The notes under the pieces are model-generated. The model was given only the letters and a program-made list of their open reading frames with translations, was not told where the DNA came from and made no database searches. A DNA stretch of 64,000 nucleotides, from NCBI GenBank assembly GCA_046297455.1, contig JBKBIT010000018.1, positions 1-64,000 on the forward strand, in the 5' to 3' direction. The translations under genes were made by a program, and so were the position numbers. This document shows, piece by piece, positions 48,392 to 56,722 of this stretch. This stretch comes from ZYF759 sp046297455. Lineage in GTDB: Bacteria > Pseudomonadota > Alphaproteobacteria > Rhizobiales > Rhizobiaceae. How positions within the stretch are numbered: position 1 is the stretch's first letter; the number at the start of each line of letters is the position of its first letter.

Positions 48392-48538
48392 GATCGTCCC
48401 TCCAACTCACCGGACAATGCATCGCCGGCGGCGGAAGAGGCAAGGCCGGAACCGCCGCCGGTATGGCGTCGCGCCCACAATTCAGCGCATTGTCTTGCGA
48501 GTAACGGGTTCCAACACAGGTCCCGGGGCAGGCAGGGC

Positions 48539-48823
48539 ATGCGCATCGCAGCGATATTGGCGACAGGGTTTTGGGTTTCGATCTTGGTCGGCCCCGGCGC
48601 CGCGGAACCGGTGTCGCCGGATGCCGCACCATTCTCCGCCAGCTTCACGCGTCTGCCGGCACTGGATGGCCGCGAGATGTCGCGCGCGTTCCCACACGGC
48701 CATCCGCTGCATGTCTGCGGGCCGGAAGACGACACGCACCCCTGGCTGCAGGAGAGGCCGCAGGACAACCCCTGGTCCTTCATGCGGGGCGAATCGGAGC
48801 GGGAGGCCAACGCGCTTCGCTGA
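48539..48823 (+). CDS. Small secreted hypothetical protein
   Basis: This 94-aa frame has a signal-peptide-like N terminus (MRIAAILATGFWVSILVGPGAA) and a short mature part with one Cys (HPLHVCGPEDD) and a Trp-rich PWLQERPQDNPWSF. It matches no family known to me. It is on the same strand as the glycerophosphodiesterase and 44 bp upstream. Competing frames exist, so the gene is moderately supported. Confidence 0.5.
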   Translation: MRIAAILATGFWVSILVGPGAAEPVSPDAAPFSASFTRLPALDGREMSRAFPHGHPLHVCGPEDDTHPWLQERPQDNPWSFMRGESEREANALR

Positions 48824-48867
48824 AGCTTGCCTCTCGACGGGCCAACCGGGATAGGCAAGATGGGAGA

Positions 48868-49638
48868 ATGGCTCAGCACCGACCGCATCCCTATCTGGAC
48901 CACAGTCTGCCGATCGCCTTCGCGCATCGCGGGGGAAGCCTCGAGGTCGAGGAAAACACGATGCCGGCCTTCGAGCATGCGGTGCGCCTCGGCTACACCC
49001 ATATCGAGCTAGACGTTCACGCCACCAGTGATGGCGTGGTGGTGATCCATCACGACGACATGCTGGAGCGGATGGCCGGCGATCCCCGCAAGATCGGCGA
49101 TCTCGACTGGGCCACGCTCTCGCAGGTGAGGACAAAGGCTGGCGCCACATTGCCGCGGCTGGACGAGCTGCTGCTGTCCTTCCCCGGCCTCAACGTGAAT
49201 ATCGAGCCCAAGTCCGACAGCGTGCTCGGACCGCTCGCGGATCTTCTGCGCGGCACCAATGCGGTATCGCGCATCGGCATCGGCTGCTTCGATCCGCGCC
49301 GCACCGAAAGCTTGCGCCTGATGCTGGGCGACGAACTGTGCTGGTCGCCGGCCCATGCGGGCGTGTTCCGGCTGTGGCTGAAGGGCTGGGGCCTGCCGGC
49401 AACGACGGGCGACTTCCAGATGGTGCAGGTGCCGCCAAGCTATCTCGGCATCCCGATCGTCACGCAACGCTTCGTGGAGACGGCCCATGCACGCGGTGTG
49501 CAGGTGCATGTCTGGACGGTCGACGAGGAAGCCGAGATGGAGCGCCTGCTCGATCTGGGCGTCGACGCGCTGATGACCGACCGGCCCACATTACTGCGCA
49601 CCGTGCTCAAGCGGCGCGGCCAGTGGCACGGCAATTGA
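48868..49638 (+). CDS. Glycerophosphodiester phosphodiesterase
   Basis: This 256-aa GDPD-family enzyme splits glycerophosphodiesters to glycerol 3-phosphate and an alcohol. It has the catalytic and metal motifs FAHRGGSLEVEENTMPAFEHA, HIELDVHATSDGVVVIHHDD and LNVNIEPKSDS, with the later WTVDEEAEMERLLDLGVDAL and MTDRP. There is no signal peptide, so it is cytoplasmic. The start ATG 48868 has a weak site. It is convergent with the MFS gene. Confidence 0.9.
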   Translation: MAQHRPHPYLDHSLPIAFAHRGGSLEVEENTMPAFEHAVRLGYTHIELDVHATSDGVVVIHHDDMLERMAGDPRKIGDLDWATLSQVRTKAGATLPRLDELLLSFPGLNVNIEPKSDSVLGPLADLLRGTNAVSRIGIGCFDPRRTESLRLMLGDELCWSPAHAGVFRLWLKGWGLPATTGDFQMVQVPPSYLGIPIVTQRFVETAHARGVQVHVWTVDEEAEMERLLDLGVDALMTDRPTLLRTVLKRRGQWHGN

Positions 49639-49641
49639 TTT

Positions 49642-51018
49642 TCAGGCCGGCGCCGTGCGTTGCGTCCAGTAGACCTCGTCCTCGCCCTCCGGCTTCACCC
49701 ACAAGAGCAGCACCAGCCCGATCACGAACAGGAGGATCAGCGGCGTCACGCCGAGTCGCTGGCTCTGCGTCACCGTGGTGGCCAGCGCGATCAAGGCCGG
49801 CGCGGCAAATGACATCACCTTGCCCGACAGCGCGAACATGCCGAATGCTTCCGTCATGCGATCGGGATTTGCCTGCCGCACCATCATGGTGCGGGACGCG
49901 GCCTGCAGCGAGCCCCCGCATGCGCCGATGACGGCCCCGCAAATGTAGAAGACGATATCGGGCATGGCCGAAGCCGGATCGACCGGCATCAGCATGATCA
50001 TCGTCCGGTCGGTGGTCACGATGACCGTGCAGATGGCGATGAGGCCGATGATGCAGGCCACGATGACCGGCTTCGGGCCGAAGCGCCTGTCGGCACGCCC
50101 GCCGATCCAGCAGCCAATGGCGCCGACGACGGCTGCAATGATGCCGAATATGCCGATCTGGATGATCGACCAGCCAAGAACGCCGGCCGCATAGATGCCG
50201 CCGAACGTGTAGATGCCGTTCAGCGCATCGCGGTAGAACATCGACGAACCGAGATAGGCGAGCAGGCTCGGGTGTCGCGGCAGCGTTCGCAGCGTCTTCA
50301 TCAGGTCGCGCAGGCCCTTGGCGACGGCGCCCTTTTCCTGGTTCTTGCGCGGCACGCCGGTCTCCGGCACCCAAAGAAAGAACGGGATGACGAACACAAT
50401 GTACCAGAGTGCGGTGAAGGGGCCGACCGATCGCGTGCCCTCGCGCATGTCGGGATCGAGCCCGAACAAGGGTTCGATGCCGATCAGCGTGACGCCGGCG
50501 TCGTTCTCGGCCAGAAACAGCAACATGATGGCGAGCGCGACCACGCCGCCCACATAGCCGAAGGCCCAGCCTGAACCCGATATGCGACCGATATCGTCCC
50601 GCGTCCCCAATGAGGGCAGGATCGAGTTGGTGAAGACGATGCCGTATTCGACACCCACCATGCCGATGGCGAAGGCGATCAGCACGAACAGGATAGTTTC
50701 CGGAGAGGCATTCGGCACCGCCCACCACAGCGCGAAGCTGCCCACCACATAAAGAAGCGACCAGAACAGGATCCAGGGCCGCTTGCGGCCGGCACTATCG
50801 GCGATGGCACCAAGAACGGGGGCGGCAAATGCGATCAGGACACCCGAGATCGCCATCATCCAGCCGAACATGGCCTGGCCGGTAACGGGATCGGGCGCGA
50901 CGGCGGAGGCGAAATAGGGCGCGAAGATGAAGGTCAGAAGAAGGGTGTTGTAGGGCTGATTGGCCCAGTCGAACCACCACCAGCCCCAGATCTGCCGCTT
51001 CTTGTTTTCTTCGGCCAT
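49642..51018 (-). CDS. MFS transporter, UMF1 (Atg22-like) family
   Basis: This 458-aa membrane protein of about 12 segments opens with RQIWGWWWFDWANQPYNTLLLTF split by the first helix. The FDWANQPY motif is typical of the UMF1/Atg22 group of major facilitators. Further motifs are DSAGRKRPW in the loop 2-3 position and GGRADRRFGPKP in the second half. Its substrate is unknown; amino-acid efflux is the role in yeast relatives. The start ATG 51018 follows GGGAGGGC. It ends 3 bp from the convergent GDPD gene. Confidence 0.87.
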   Translation of the reverse strand: MAEENKKRQIWGWWWFDWANQPYNTLLLTFIFAPYFASAVAPDPVTGQAMFGWMMAISGVLIAFAAPVLGAIADSAGRKRPWILFWSLLYVVGSFALWWAVPNASPETILFVLIAFAIGMVGVEYGIVFTNSILPSLGTRDDIGRISGSGWAFGYVGGVVALAIMLLFLAENDAGVTLIGIEPLFGLDPDMREGTRSVGPFTALWYIVFVIPFFLWVPETGVPRKNQEKGAVAKGLRDLMKTLRTLPRHPSLLAYLGSSMFYRDALNGIYTFGGIYAAGVLGWSIIQIGIFGIIAAVVGAIGCWIGGRADRRFGPKPVIVACIIGLIAICTVIVTTDRTMIMLMPVDPASAMPDIVFYICGAVIGACGGSLQAASRTMMVRQANPDRMTEAFGMFALSGKVMSFAAPALIALATTVTQSQRLGVTPLILLFVIGLVLLLWVKPEGEDEVYWTQRTAPA

Positions 51019-51096
51019 GCAAGCCCTCCCATGAGCGCGCTCACATTCCGCCAGTTTGATGACAATGTCGAGACACCACCTTGTCCGCCATCCGGC

Positions 51097-52341
51097 TCAG
51101 GAAATGGCCGGAAGGTCGACCACGAAACGCGCACCCTTACCCGGTGCCGTCTCGCAAGAAACGCTGCCGCCGTGGCGCTCCGCAATCTGGCGCACCAGCG
51201 CCAGGCCGAGGCCCCAGCCGCCAGCGCTCTCGGAGCGGCCGGAAGGGCGGTAGAAGGCTTCGAACACGCGGGAACGCTCGGCCTCGGCCACGCCCGGGCC
51301 GTGATCGCGAACGCTCAGCCGCGCGATGTCGCCCATCTTCGCGACCTCGATCTCGACAGGTGGCGCGCCATGCCGCTCGGCATTGAGGATCAGGTTGCGC
51401 ACGAGGCGCGCCAGCAGTCGGCGATCGCCTTCGATCCGCACGGTTTCACCCGCCACCGTCATGCCATGCAGTGCAGCCTCCTCGGCAGCCAGCGCCAGGA
51501 GATCGAGCGGCTCGGTCTCGCCCAGTTCGCGCACATGGTCGAGCCCGCTGGCCAGCAGGATCTCCTCGACCAGCGCGTCGAGTTCGCCGAGGCTGCGCAC
51601 GATCTCCGCGCGGCGTGCGTCACCTTCGGCTTCCGGCAGGAGATCGACTGCCAGGCGCAGCCGGGCAAGCGGCGAACGCAGCTCGTGGCTGGCATTGGCC
51701 AGCAGCGAACGGTGCGAGGCGATCAGCCTTTCGATTTCCCCGGCTGCCTGGTTGAAGCTGCGCGCCACGGCGGCAATCTCGTCATTGCCCCTGACCGGAA
51801 CACGGGTCACCAGCGCGCCTGTGCCGAAGGCTTCGACCCCGAGACGCAAATCCTCCAGCCGGCGCGTGAGGTGGCGCACGATCGGCCAGGCAGCGATGCC
51901 GATAGCGGTGGCGACCAGCACCAGAAACAGAAGGAAACGGGTCCGTTGCGGCTGGAAAGGCGATTCGAAGCGGGCGACCAGCAGGCGGCCGCCCTGCAAC
52001 TCGAACCGATGGGGCTTGGCATCATCGCCACGGCGCCACCCCTTGCGGTCGTTGAATTCGGCCTCCAGCGGCGCGCCCGCGGCCGCTATCACCGTTCCGT
52101 CCGCCGCAAAGATGGCGATGTCGGCACCGGTGCCGGCATGAAGCCGATCAACGGTGGCCGCCAGTTCTTCCGGACCGTCGCTCGCTGGGAACATGGCAAC
52201 GAGGATGCGGTCGCGCCAGCCGTCCCAGCTCTGTTCGGCATCGGGACCGAACCAGGCGGCCAGCGCCATGGCGAGCGCAATCGTGGCAAGGCTTCCCACA
52301 ATGGTGAGATAGACCTTCAGGAACAGGCTCATGCGCATGGC
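51097..52341 (-). CDS. Sensor histidine kinase (two-component)
   Basis: This 414-aa inner-membrane kinase has an N-terminal helix (LFLKVYLTIVGSLATIALAM), a periplasmic domain (to about 185) and a second helix (FLLFLVLVATAIGIAAWPIV). HAMP, the H-box (NASHELRSPLARLRLAVD) and the ATPase domain (NLILNAERHG, DHGPGVAEAERSRVFEAFYR, GWGLGLALVRQIAERHGG) follow. It begins 1 nt after the regulator stop, with AGGAAGGGG inside that gene. Together with the regulator and the Spy-like protein it looks like a CpxA/R-type envelope or metal stress system. Confidence 0.92.
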   Translation of the reverse strand, partial: AMRMSLFLKVYLTIVGSLATIALAMALAAWFGPDAEQSWDGWRDRILVAMFPASDGPEELAATVDRLHAGTGADIAIFAADGTVIAAAGAPLEAEFNDRKGWRRGDDAKPHRFELQGGRLLVARFESPFQPQRTRFLLFLVLVATAIGIAAWPIVRHLTRRLEDLRLGVEAFGTGALVTRVPVRGNDEIAAVARSFNQAAGEIERLIASHRSLLANASHELRSPLARLRLAVDLLPEAEGDARRAEIVRSLGELDALVEEILLASGLDHVRELGETEPLDLLALAAEEAALHGMTVAGETVRIEGDRRLLARLVRNLILNAERHGAPPVEIEVAKMGDIARLSVRDHGPGVAEAERSRVFEAFYRPSGRSESAGGWGLGLALVRQIAERHGGSVSCETAPGKGARFVVDLPAIS

Positions 52342-52342
52342 A

Positions 52343-53047
52343 TCAGGCCCCTTCCTGGTTGCGGGCGAAGACATAACCGGCGCCCCGAACGGTGATCAGC
52401 CTCTTTGGGCTCTTCGGATCGGTCTCGATGGCGGCGCGGATGCGCGAGACGTGTACGTCGATGGAGCGATCGAAGGCGGCCAGTTCCTCGCCGCGTACCA
52501 GATCCATGAGTTGGTCGCGTGTCAGCACCCGGCCGGCATTCTCGGCCAGGGCAACGAGCAGATCGAACTGATGGCTGGTCAGCGGCTGCTCGACCCCGTC
52601 GAGCCTGACAGCGCGCGATCCCCGGTCGATTTCCAGCCGGCCGAAACGGAGGATGTCGGCGGCGGGTTCGTCGCGACGCCGGCCGCGCCTCAAGACGGCC
52701 TTCAGCCGGGCCTGCAGCTCGCGCGGGCTGAAGGGCTTGGGAAGATAGTCGTCGGCGCCAAGCTCAAGCCCGACGATGCGATCGGTCTCGTCGCCCTTGG
52801 CGGTCAACATCAGGATCGGCACGTCCGATACCGCACGGATGCGCCGGCAGATCTCGAAGCCGTCGAGATCAGGCAGCATGATGTCGAGAATGACCGCATC
52901 CGCGCCCTGGGCGGCCAGATCACCGAGGCCCGAGGCCCCGTCTCCTGCCGCGCGGACCTCGAAGCCCGCGCCGGCCAGATAATCGGCGAGCATGGCGGAC
53001 AGCCGCTGATCGTCGTCTATGATCAACACCCTGTCCCCCATGCCCAT
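52343..53047 (-). CDS. OmpR-family response regulator
   Basis: This 234-aa regulator has a receiver (VLIIDDDQRLSAML, phosphorylated Asp in VILDIMLPDLDG, Thr/Ala LMLTAKGDE, Lys in DDYLPKPFSPREL) and a C-terminal winged helix (LTSHQFDLLVALAENAGRVL, DVHVSRIRAAIE, ITVRGAGYVF). It lies between the Spy/CpxP-like gene, 5 bp upstream in the operon, and its kinase. Confidence 0.94.
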   Translation of the reverse strand: MGMGDRVLIIDDDQRLSAMLADYLAGAGFEVRAAGDGASGLGDLAAQGADAVILDIMLPDLDGFEICRRIRAVSDVPILMLTAKGDETDRIVGLELGADDYLPKPFSPRELQARLKAVLRRGRRRDEPAADILRFGRLEIDRGSRAVRLDGVEQPLTSHQFDLLVALAENAGRVLTRDQLMDLVRGEELAAFDRSIDVHVSRIRAAIETDPKSPKRLITVRGAGYVFARNQEGA

Positions 53048-53052
53048 GTCTC

Positions 53053-53595
53053 CTAATGGCGCCGTCCGAAACCGCGACGGTCCTTCATATTCTCGACCAA
53101 CACAACCCGCTGCTCGGGCGTCAGCACCTCGGCTGCCTCGATAAAGGCATCGGTCATGCGCCGCGAGGCCTTGTCGATCGCCTCGACGCGCTCTGCACGC
53201 AAGCGCTCCGCGGCTTCGCGGTCGATTTCAGGCGACTGGATCAGCGCGGTCAGTTCGTTGCGGAAGCTCTCGAAATCGGACCTGGCCGGCATCAGGTCGT
53301 CGCGGGTGGTCTCGAAGATGCCGCGCAGCTTGTCGGCCTGCTCCTGGCTGGCACCGATCTCGTCCATCACGGCGCCGAACCGCCTGTCGACGAAGCCTTT
53401 GCCCATGCCCATGCCGCCGCCCGTGCTCATCGCCATGTGCATGGCCGGTCCGTAGAAGGTCGACACGCCGCTGGTGGCAGCCGCTGCGCCGACACCCATC
53501 GCCACGACGGCGATCGCGCCCGCGATTGTCACGCGCCGCCACGGAAAGCCTCCGCGCGTGTTGTTGCTGCCGGTGTCCTTGTCGAGTTCGCTCAT
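53053..53595 (-). CDS. Spy/CpxP-like periplasmic protein
   Basis: This 180-aa protein has a membrane anchor or uncleaved signal (VTIAGAIAVVAMGVGAAAATSG, residues about 22-43), a Met/His/Gly-rich stretch (MHMAMSTGGGMGMGKG) and a helical domain with the LTXXQ motif LTPEQRVVLVE near the C terminus. These are features of the Spy/CpxP family and of CnrX-like metal sensors. The Met/His stretch could bind copper or another metal. It is the first gene of the operon, so it may signal to the kinase. Confidence 0.82.
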   Translation of the reverse strand: MSELDKDTGSNNTRGGFPWRRVTIAGAIAVVAMGVGAAAATSGVSTFYGPAMHMAMSTGGGMGMGKGFVDRRFGAVMDEIGASQEQADKLRGIFETTRDDLMPARSDFESFRNELTALIQSPEIDREAAERLRAERVEAIDKASRRMTDAFIEAAEVLTPEQRVVLVENMKDRRGFGRRH

Positions 53596-53711
53596 TGTCC
53601 TGCTCCTTTTTTGCTGGCGGTCCCTTGACCGTCATGAGAGCAGACTAGGCGCGTCGCGTTTCGGGCATTCGCGGCGAATGTAAAGTTGTGTGAAGTCGGG
53701 CGGGCGCCGCG

Positions 53712-54911
53712 TCAGCTTTCGCGACGCGGCGGCTCGTGCTCGTGAATCAGGGCTTCCGGATCGAAATCGGTCTGGTCGGCCTGTTCGGTCGGCTGTTCGG
53801 GGAAGCCCTGGATGCCGGTGGTCACGTCGCGCACGTCGCGCTCGATTTCCAGCGGGCTGACGACATAGCGCGTGATCAGTTCGGCAATCGACACCAGGGC
53901 GTGGGTGTGGATGCGCTCGTAGCCATGCGAGGCGTCGATGCCAAAGGCGACCAGCGCCGTGCGCACATCATGGCCCGCTTCGATGGCGGAGGCCGAATCG
54001 GAACGGTAGTAGCGAAAGATGTCCTTCTGATAGGGGATCTCGTTTTCGCGGCACAGTTCCACCAGCTTGCGCGTCAGGTGATAATCGAATGGCCCCGACT
54101 GGTCGGCCATGGCGATGGTGGCACCGAATTCCGCGGAATTCTGGCCCGGCGCGGTGGTGCCGTTGTCGATCGTCACCATCGAGGCGACTTCGGGCATCAG
54201 CACCGAGGCGGCGCCGACACCGACTTCCTCGGCAATCGTGAACAGCCAGTGGACGTCGACCGGCATGCGGGCACCGCTGTCTTCCAGCGCCTTGAGCGCG
54301 GCGAGCATGATTGCCACGCCGGCCTTGTCGTCGAGGTGGCGCGAGACGATGAAGCCGTTGTCCAGAAATTCCGGCTGCGCATCGACAGCGACGAAATCGC
54401 CGACATCGATCCCCAGCGCGTAGGTTTCCTCGCGCGACAGCGTGGCAGCGTCGATCCGCAGTTCGACGTTCTGCCAGCCGACGGGCTGGGTATCGATCTC
54501 GTCGTTGAAGGTGTGGCCCGACGCCTTCAGCGGCAGTATGGAACCGCGATAGGCGCCGAACTCGGTGTAGATGGTCACCCGCGCGCCTTCGGCGAAGCGG
54601 GCCGACCAGTGGCCGATCGGGACCACCTCAAGGCGACCGTTCTCCTTGATGCGCTTCACCTGCGCACCCAGCGTGTCGAGATGGGCGATGACCGCGCGCG
54701 CGCCGCGGCGACGGCTTCCCTGCCTGATCGCTCGGATGGCCCCGCGCCGCGTCAGTTCCGCGGTCAGCCCGAGGCGCTCGAGCTCTTCAGTGCAATAGCG
54801 GACGACCTTGTCGGTGTATCCGGTGGGGCTGCCGATTTCGAGCAGCGTCTTGAGCTGCGCAAGCAGGTAGTCCTGGTCGATCTTCAATTTTCGCGATTTC
54901 CCCCGTTTCAT
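53712..54911 (-). CDS. M42-type peptidase of the NAGGN osmoprotectant system
   Basis: This 399-aa M42/M20-like metallopeptidase has zinc-site motifs AVIAHLDTLGA, SRHLDDKAGV and the catalytic TIAEEVGVGAA. The Asp-rich C-terminal tail (QTDFDPEALIHEHEP) is unusual. In rhizobia and pseudomonads this peptidase gene forms a conserved group with the ligase and amidotransferase genes seen here and probably hydrolyses the dipeptide osmolyte on relief of salt stress. Its start overlaps the ngg stop (ATGA). Confidence 0.9.
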   Translation of the reverse strand: MKRGKSRKLKIDQDYLLAQLKTLLEIGSPTGYTDKVVRYCTEELERLGLTAELTRRGAIRAIRQGSRRRGARAVIAHLDTLGAQVKRIKENGRLEVVPIGHWSARFAEGARVTIYTEFGAYRGSILPLKASGHTFNDEIDTQPVGWQNVELRIDAATLSREETYALGIDVGDFVAVDAQPEFLDNGFIVSRHLDDKAGVAIMLAALKALEDSGARMPVDVHWLFTIAEEVGVGAASVLMPEVASMVTIDNGTTAPGQNSAEFGATIAMADQSGPFDYHLTRKLVELCRENEIPYQKDIFRYYRSDSASAIEAGHDVRTALVAFGIDASHGYERIHTHALVSIAELITRYVVSPLEIERDVRDVTTGIQGFPEQPTEQADQTDFDPEALIHEHEPPRRES

Positions 54912-56719
54912 CGCTTGGCAAGGGCCCTTTCCGCCGATTTCTGGCCCGATAGCGGGAAAAGGAGATCGACGAAGCGCTCAGCCGTGGGCTGCGGCTCGTG
55001 ATTGGCGAGGCCAGGGCGCTCATTGGCTTCGATGAAAACATAATCGGGCCGGCTTGGCGACCGCACGATGAAGTCTATCCCCACAACGGGGATGTCGATG
55101 GCACGAGACGCCTTGCAGGCGGCCTCCACCAGACGTGGATGCACCTCGGCGGTGACGTCATGGATCGAACCGCCCGTGTGCAAATTGGCGGCCTTGCGCA
55201 CCATGATTTCCCGGCCAGCATCCAGCACCTCGTCGAGGCCCAGGCCGGATTCGGCCACGCAGCGCTCGGTCTCGCCATCGATCGGGATGTGGCTTTCGCC
55301 ACCCGTTGCAGCGGAACGGCGCCGCGACTGTGCCTCGATCAGCTCGCGGATCGTCTTGTGACCATCACCGACGACATGAGGCGGGCGCCGAACCGCAGCA
55401 GCAACGAGCCGGTGATCGATGACCACAAGACGCAGATCCTCGCCTTCGAAACAGGATTCCACCAGCACCCGGTCGCAGATCTCGCGGGCAACGCCGATGG
55501 CGCTTTCCACCGCCTCGACCGTCTCCAGCCCGACCGCGACACCCCTGCCCTGCTCGCCACGCGCCGGCTTGACGACCACCTTGCCGTGCTTCTTCAGAAA
55601 GGCCTCCAGCGCGCCCCGGTCGCCGACGGCTTCCATCTGCTCGGGCACCGACAGACCTGCCTTTTCCATCACGCGACGGGTGACCGCCTTGTCGTCGCAG
55701 ATCGACATTGCAACCGCGGAGGTGAGTTCCGACAGGCTCTCGCGGCAATGGACCGAACGCCCGCCATAGGACAGGCGGAAGAAACCGCCTTCCGCGTCCG
55801 TCACGTCGACATGCACGCCGCGCCGGCGGGCCTCATCGACGATGAGGCGGGCATAGGGATTGAGCCCGTCATAGTCCTCGATCGGGCTGGCAAAGAGCTT
55901 TTCGTTGATCGGGTTCTTGCGCTTGATCGCGAAGACGGGAACGCGACGGAAGCCGAGCTTTTCGTAAAGCGCGATGGCCTGGCCATTGTCGTGCATCACC
56001 GACAGATCCATGAACGCGGCGCCGCGCGCCTGGAAGTGCTCGGCAAGCCGCCGCACCAGCATTTCGCCGATACCGGGATGGCGCGCCTGCGGATCGACAG
56101 CCAGGCACCAGAGCGACGAACCGTGCTCGGGATCATGGAAGGCGCGGCTGTGGTCGATGCCGGTGACCGTGCCGATGATCTCGCCGGTGGTGTCGTCTTC
56201 GGCGACGAAATAGGTGATCGCCCGGTTGTCGCGGTTCGACCAGAAGATGTCCGGGCGAACCTGCACCATGCCACGCGCGGCATAGATGGTGTTGACTCCG
56301 TCCGCATCGGCTTCGGATGACAGGCGGCGGATGAAATAGCCCTTGGGCTGTCGCCGTCCGGCGCGATAGGTCGACAGTTCCAGCCGGAAGGTGTGCGAGG
56401 GATCGAGGAAGAGTTCCTGCGGCGCCAGCGCCAGCAGCACGTGCGGATCGCGCACGTAGAAGGCGATGTCGCGCCGCTCAGGCCCCTCGTTGCGCAGCGC
56501 CTCGACCAGCTTCTGGTTGGTCTCGAAGGTCTGCGCGAAAAGCAGCCGCCCCCAGCCACAATCCACCGCGACATCCACGCCCTGCGCCTGGGCGCCCTCC
56601 TCGTGCATGTCGATGCGTGGCTTCATGGACTCGTTGCGCAGGCGCCGGAGCCGGTGCCCCAGCGCCTTGTCGGTGCGGCCACGAACGGTCTTTTCGTCGC
56701 CCGCGGGTCGTTTGGCCAT
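54908..56719 (-). CDS. ngg: N-acetylglutaminylglutamine synthetase
   Basis: This 603-aa two-domain enzyme has an N-terminal GNAT acetyltransferase domain (around 120-280, with LWCLAVDPQARHPGIGEMLVRRL split by the acetyl-CoA loop, and ALYEKLGFRRVPVF) and a C-terminal ATP-grasp ligase domain (VVKPARGEQGRGVAVG, ESCFEGEDLRLVVI, GIDFIVRSPSRPDYVFIEANERPG). Together they make N-acetylglutamyl-glutamine precursors of NAGGN. It is 3 bp after the asnO-type gene and overlaps the peptidase start. Confidence 0.93.
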   Translation of the reverse strand: MAKRPAGDEKTVRGRTDKALGHRLRRLRNESMKPRIDMHEEGAQAQGVDVAVDCGWGRLLFAQTFETNQKLVEALRNEGPERRDIAFYVRDPHVLLALAPQELFLDPSHTFRLELSTYRAGRRQPKGYFIRRLSSEADADGVNTIYAARGMVQVRPDIFWSNRDNRAITYFVAEDDTTGEIIGTVTGIDHSRAFHDPEHGSSLWCLAVDPQARHPGIGEMLVRRLAEHFQARGAAFMDLSVMHDNGQAIALYEKLGFRRVPVFAIKRKNPINEKLFASPIEDYDGLNPYARLIVDEARRRGVHVDVTDAEGGFFRLSYGGRSVHCRESLSELTSAVAMSICDDKAVTRRVMEKAGLSVPEQMEAVGDRGALEAFLKKHGKVVVKPARGEQGRGVAVGLETVEAVESAIGVAREICDRVLVESCFEGEDLRLVVIDHRLVAAAVRRPPHVVGDGHKTIRELIEAQSRRRSAATGGESHIPIDGETERCVAESGLGLDEVLDAGREIMVRKAANLHTGGSIHDVTAEVHPRLVEAACKASRAIDIPVVGIDFIVRSPSRPDYVFIEANERPGLANHEPQPTAERFVDLLFPLSGQKSAERALAKR

Positions 56720-56722
56720 GGA

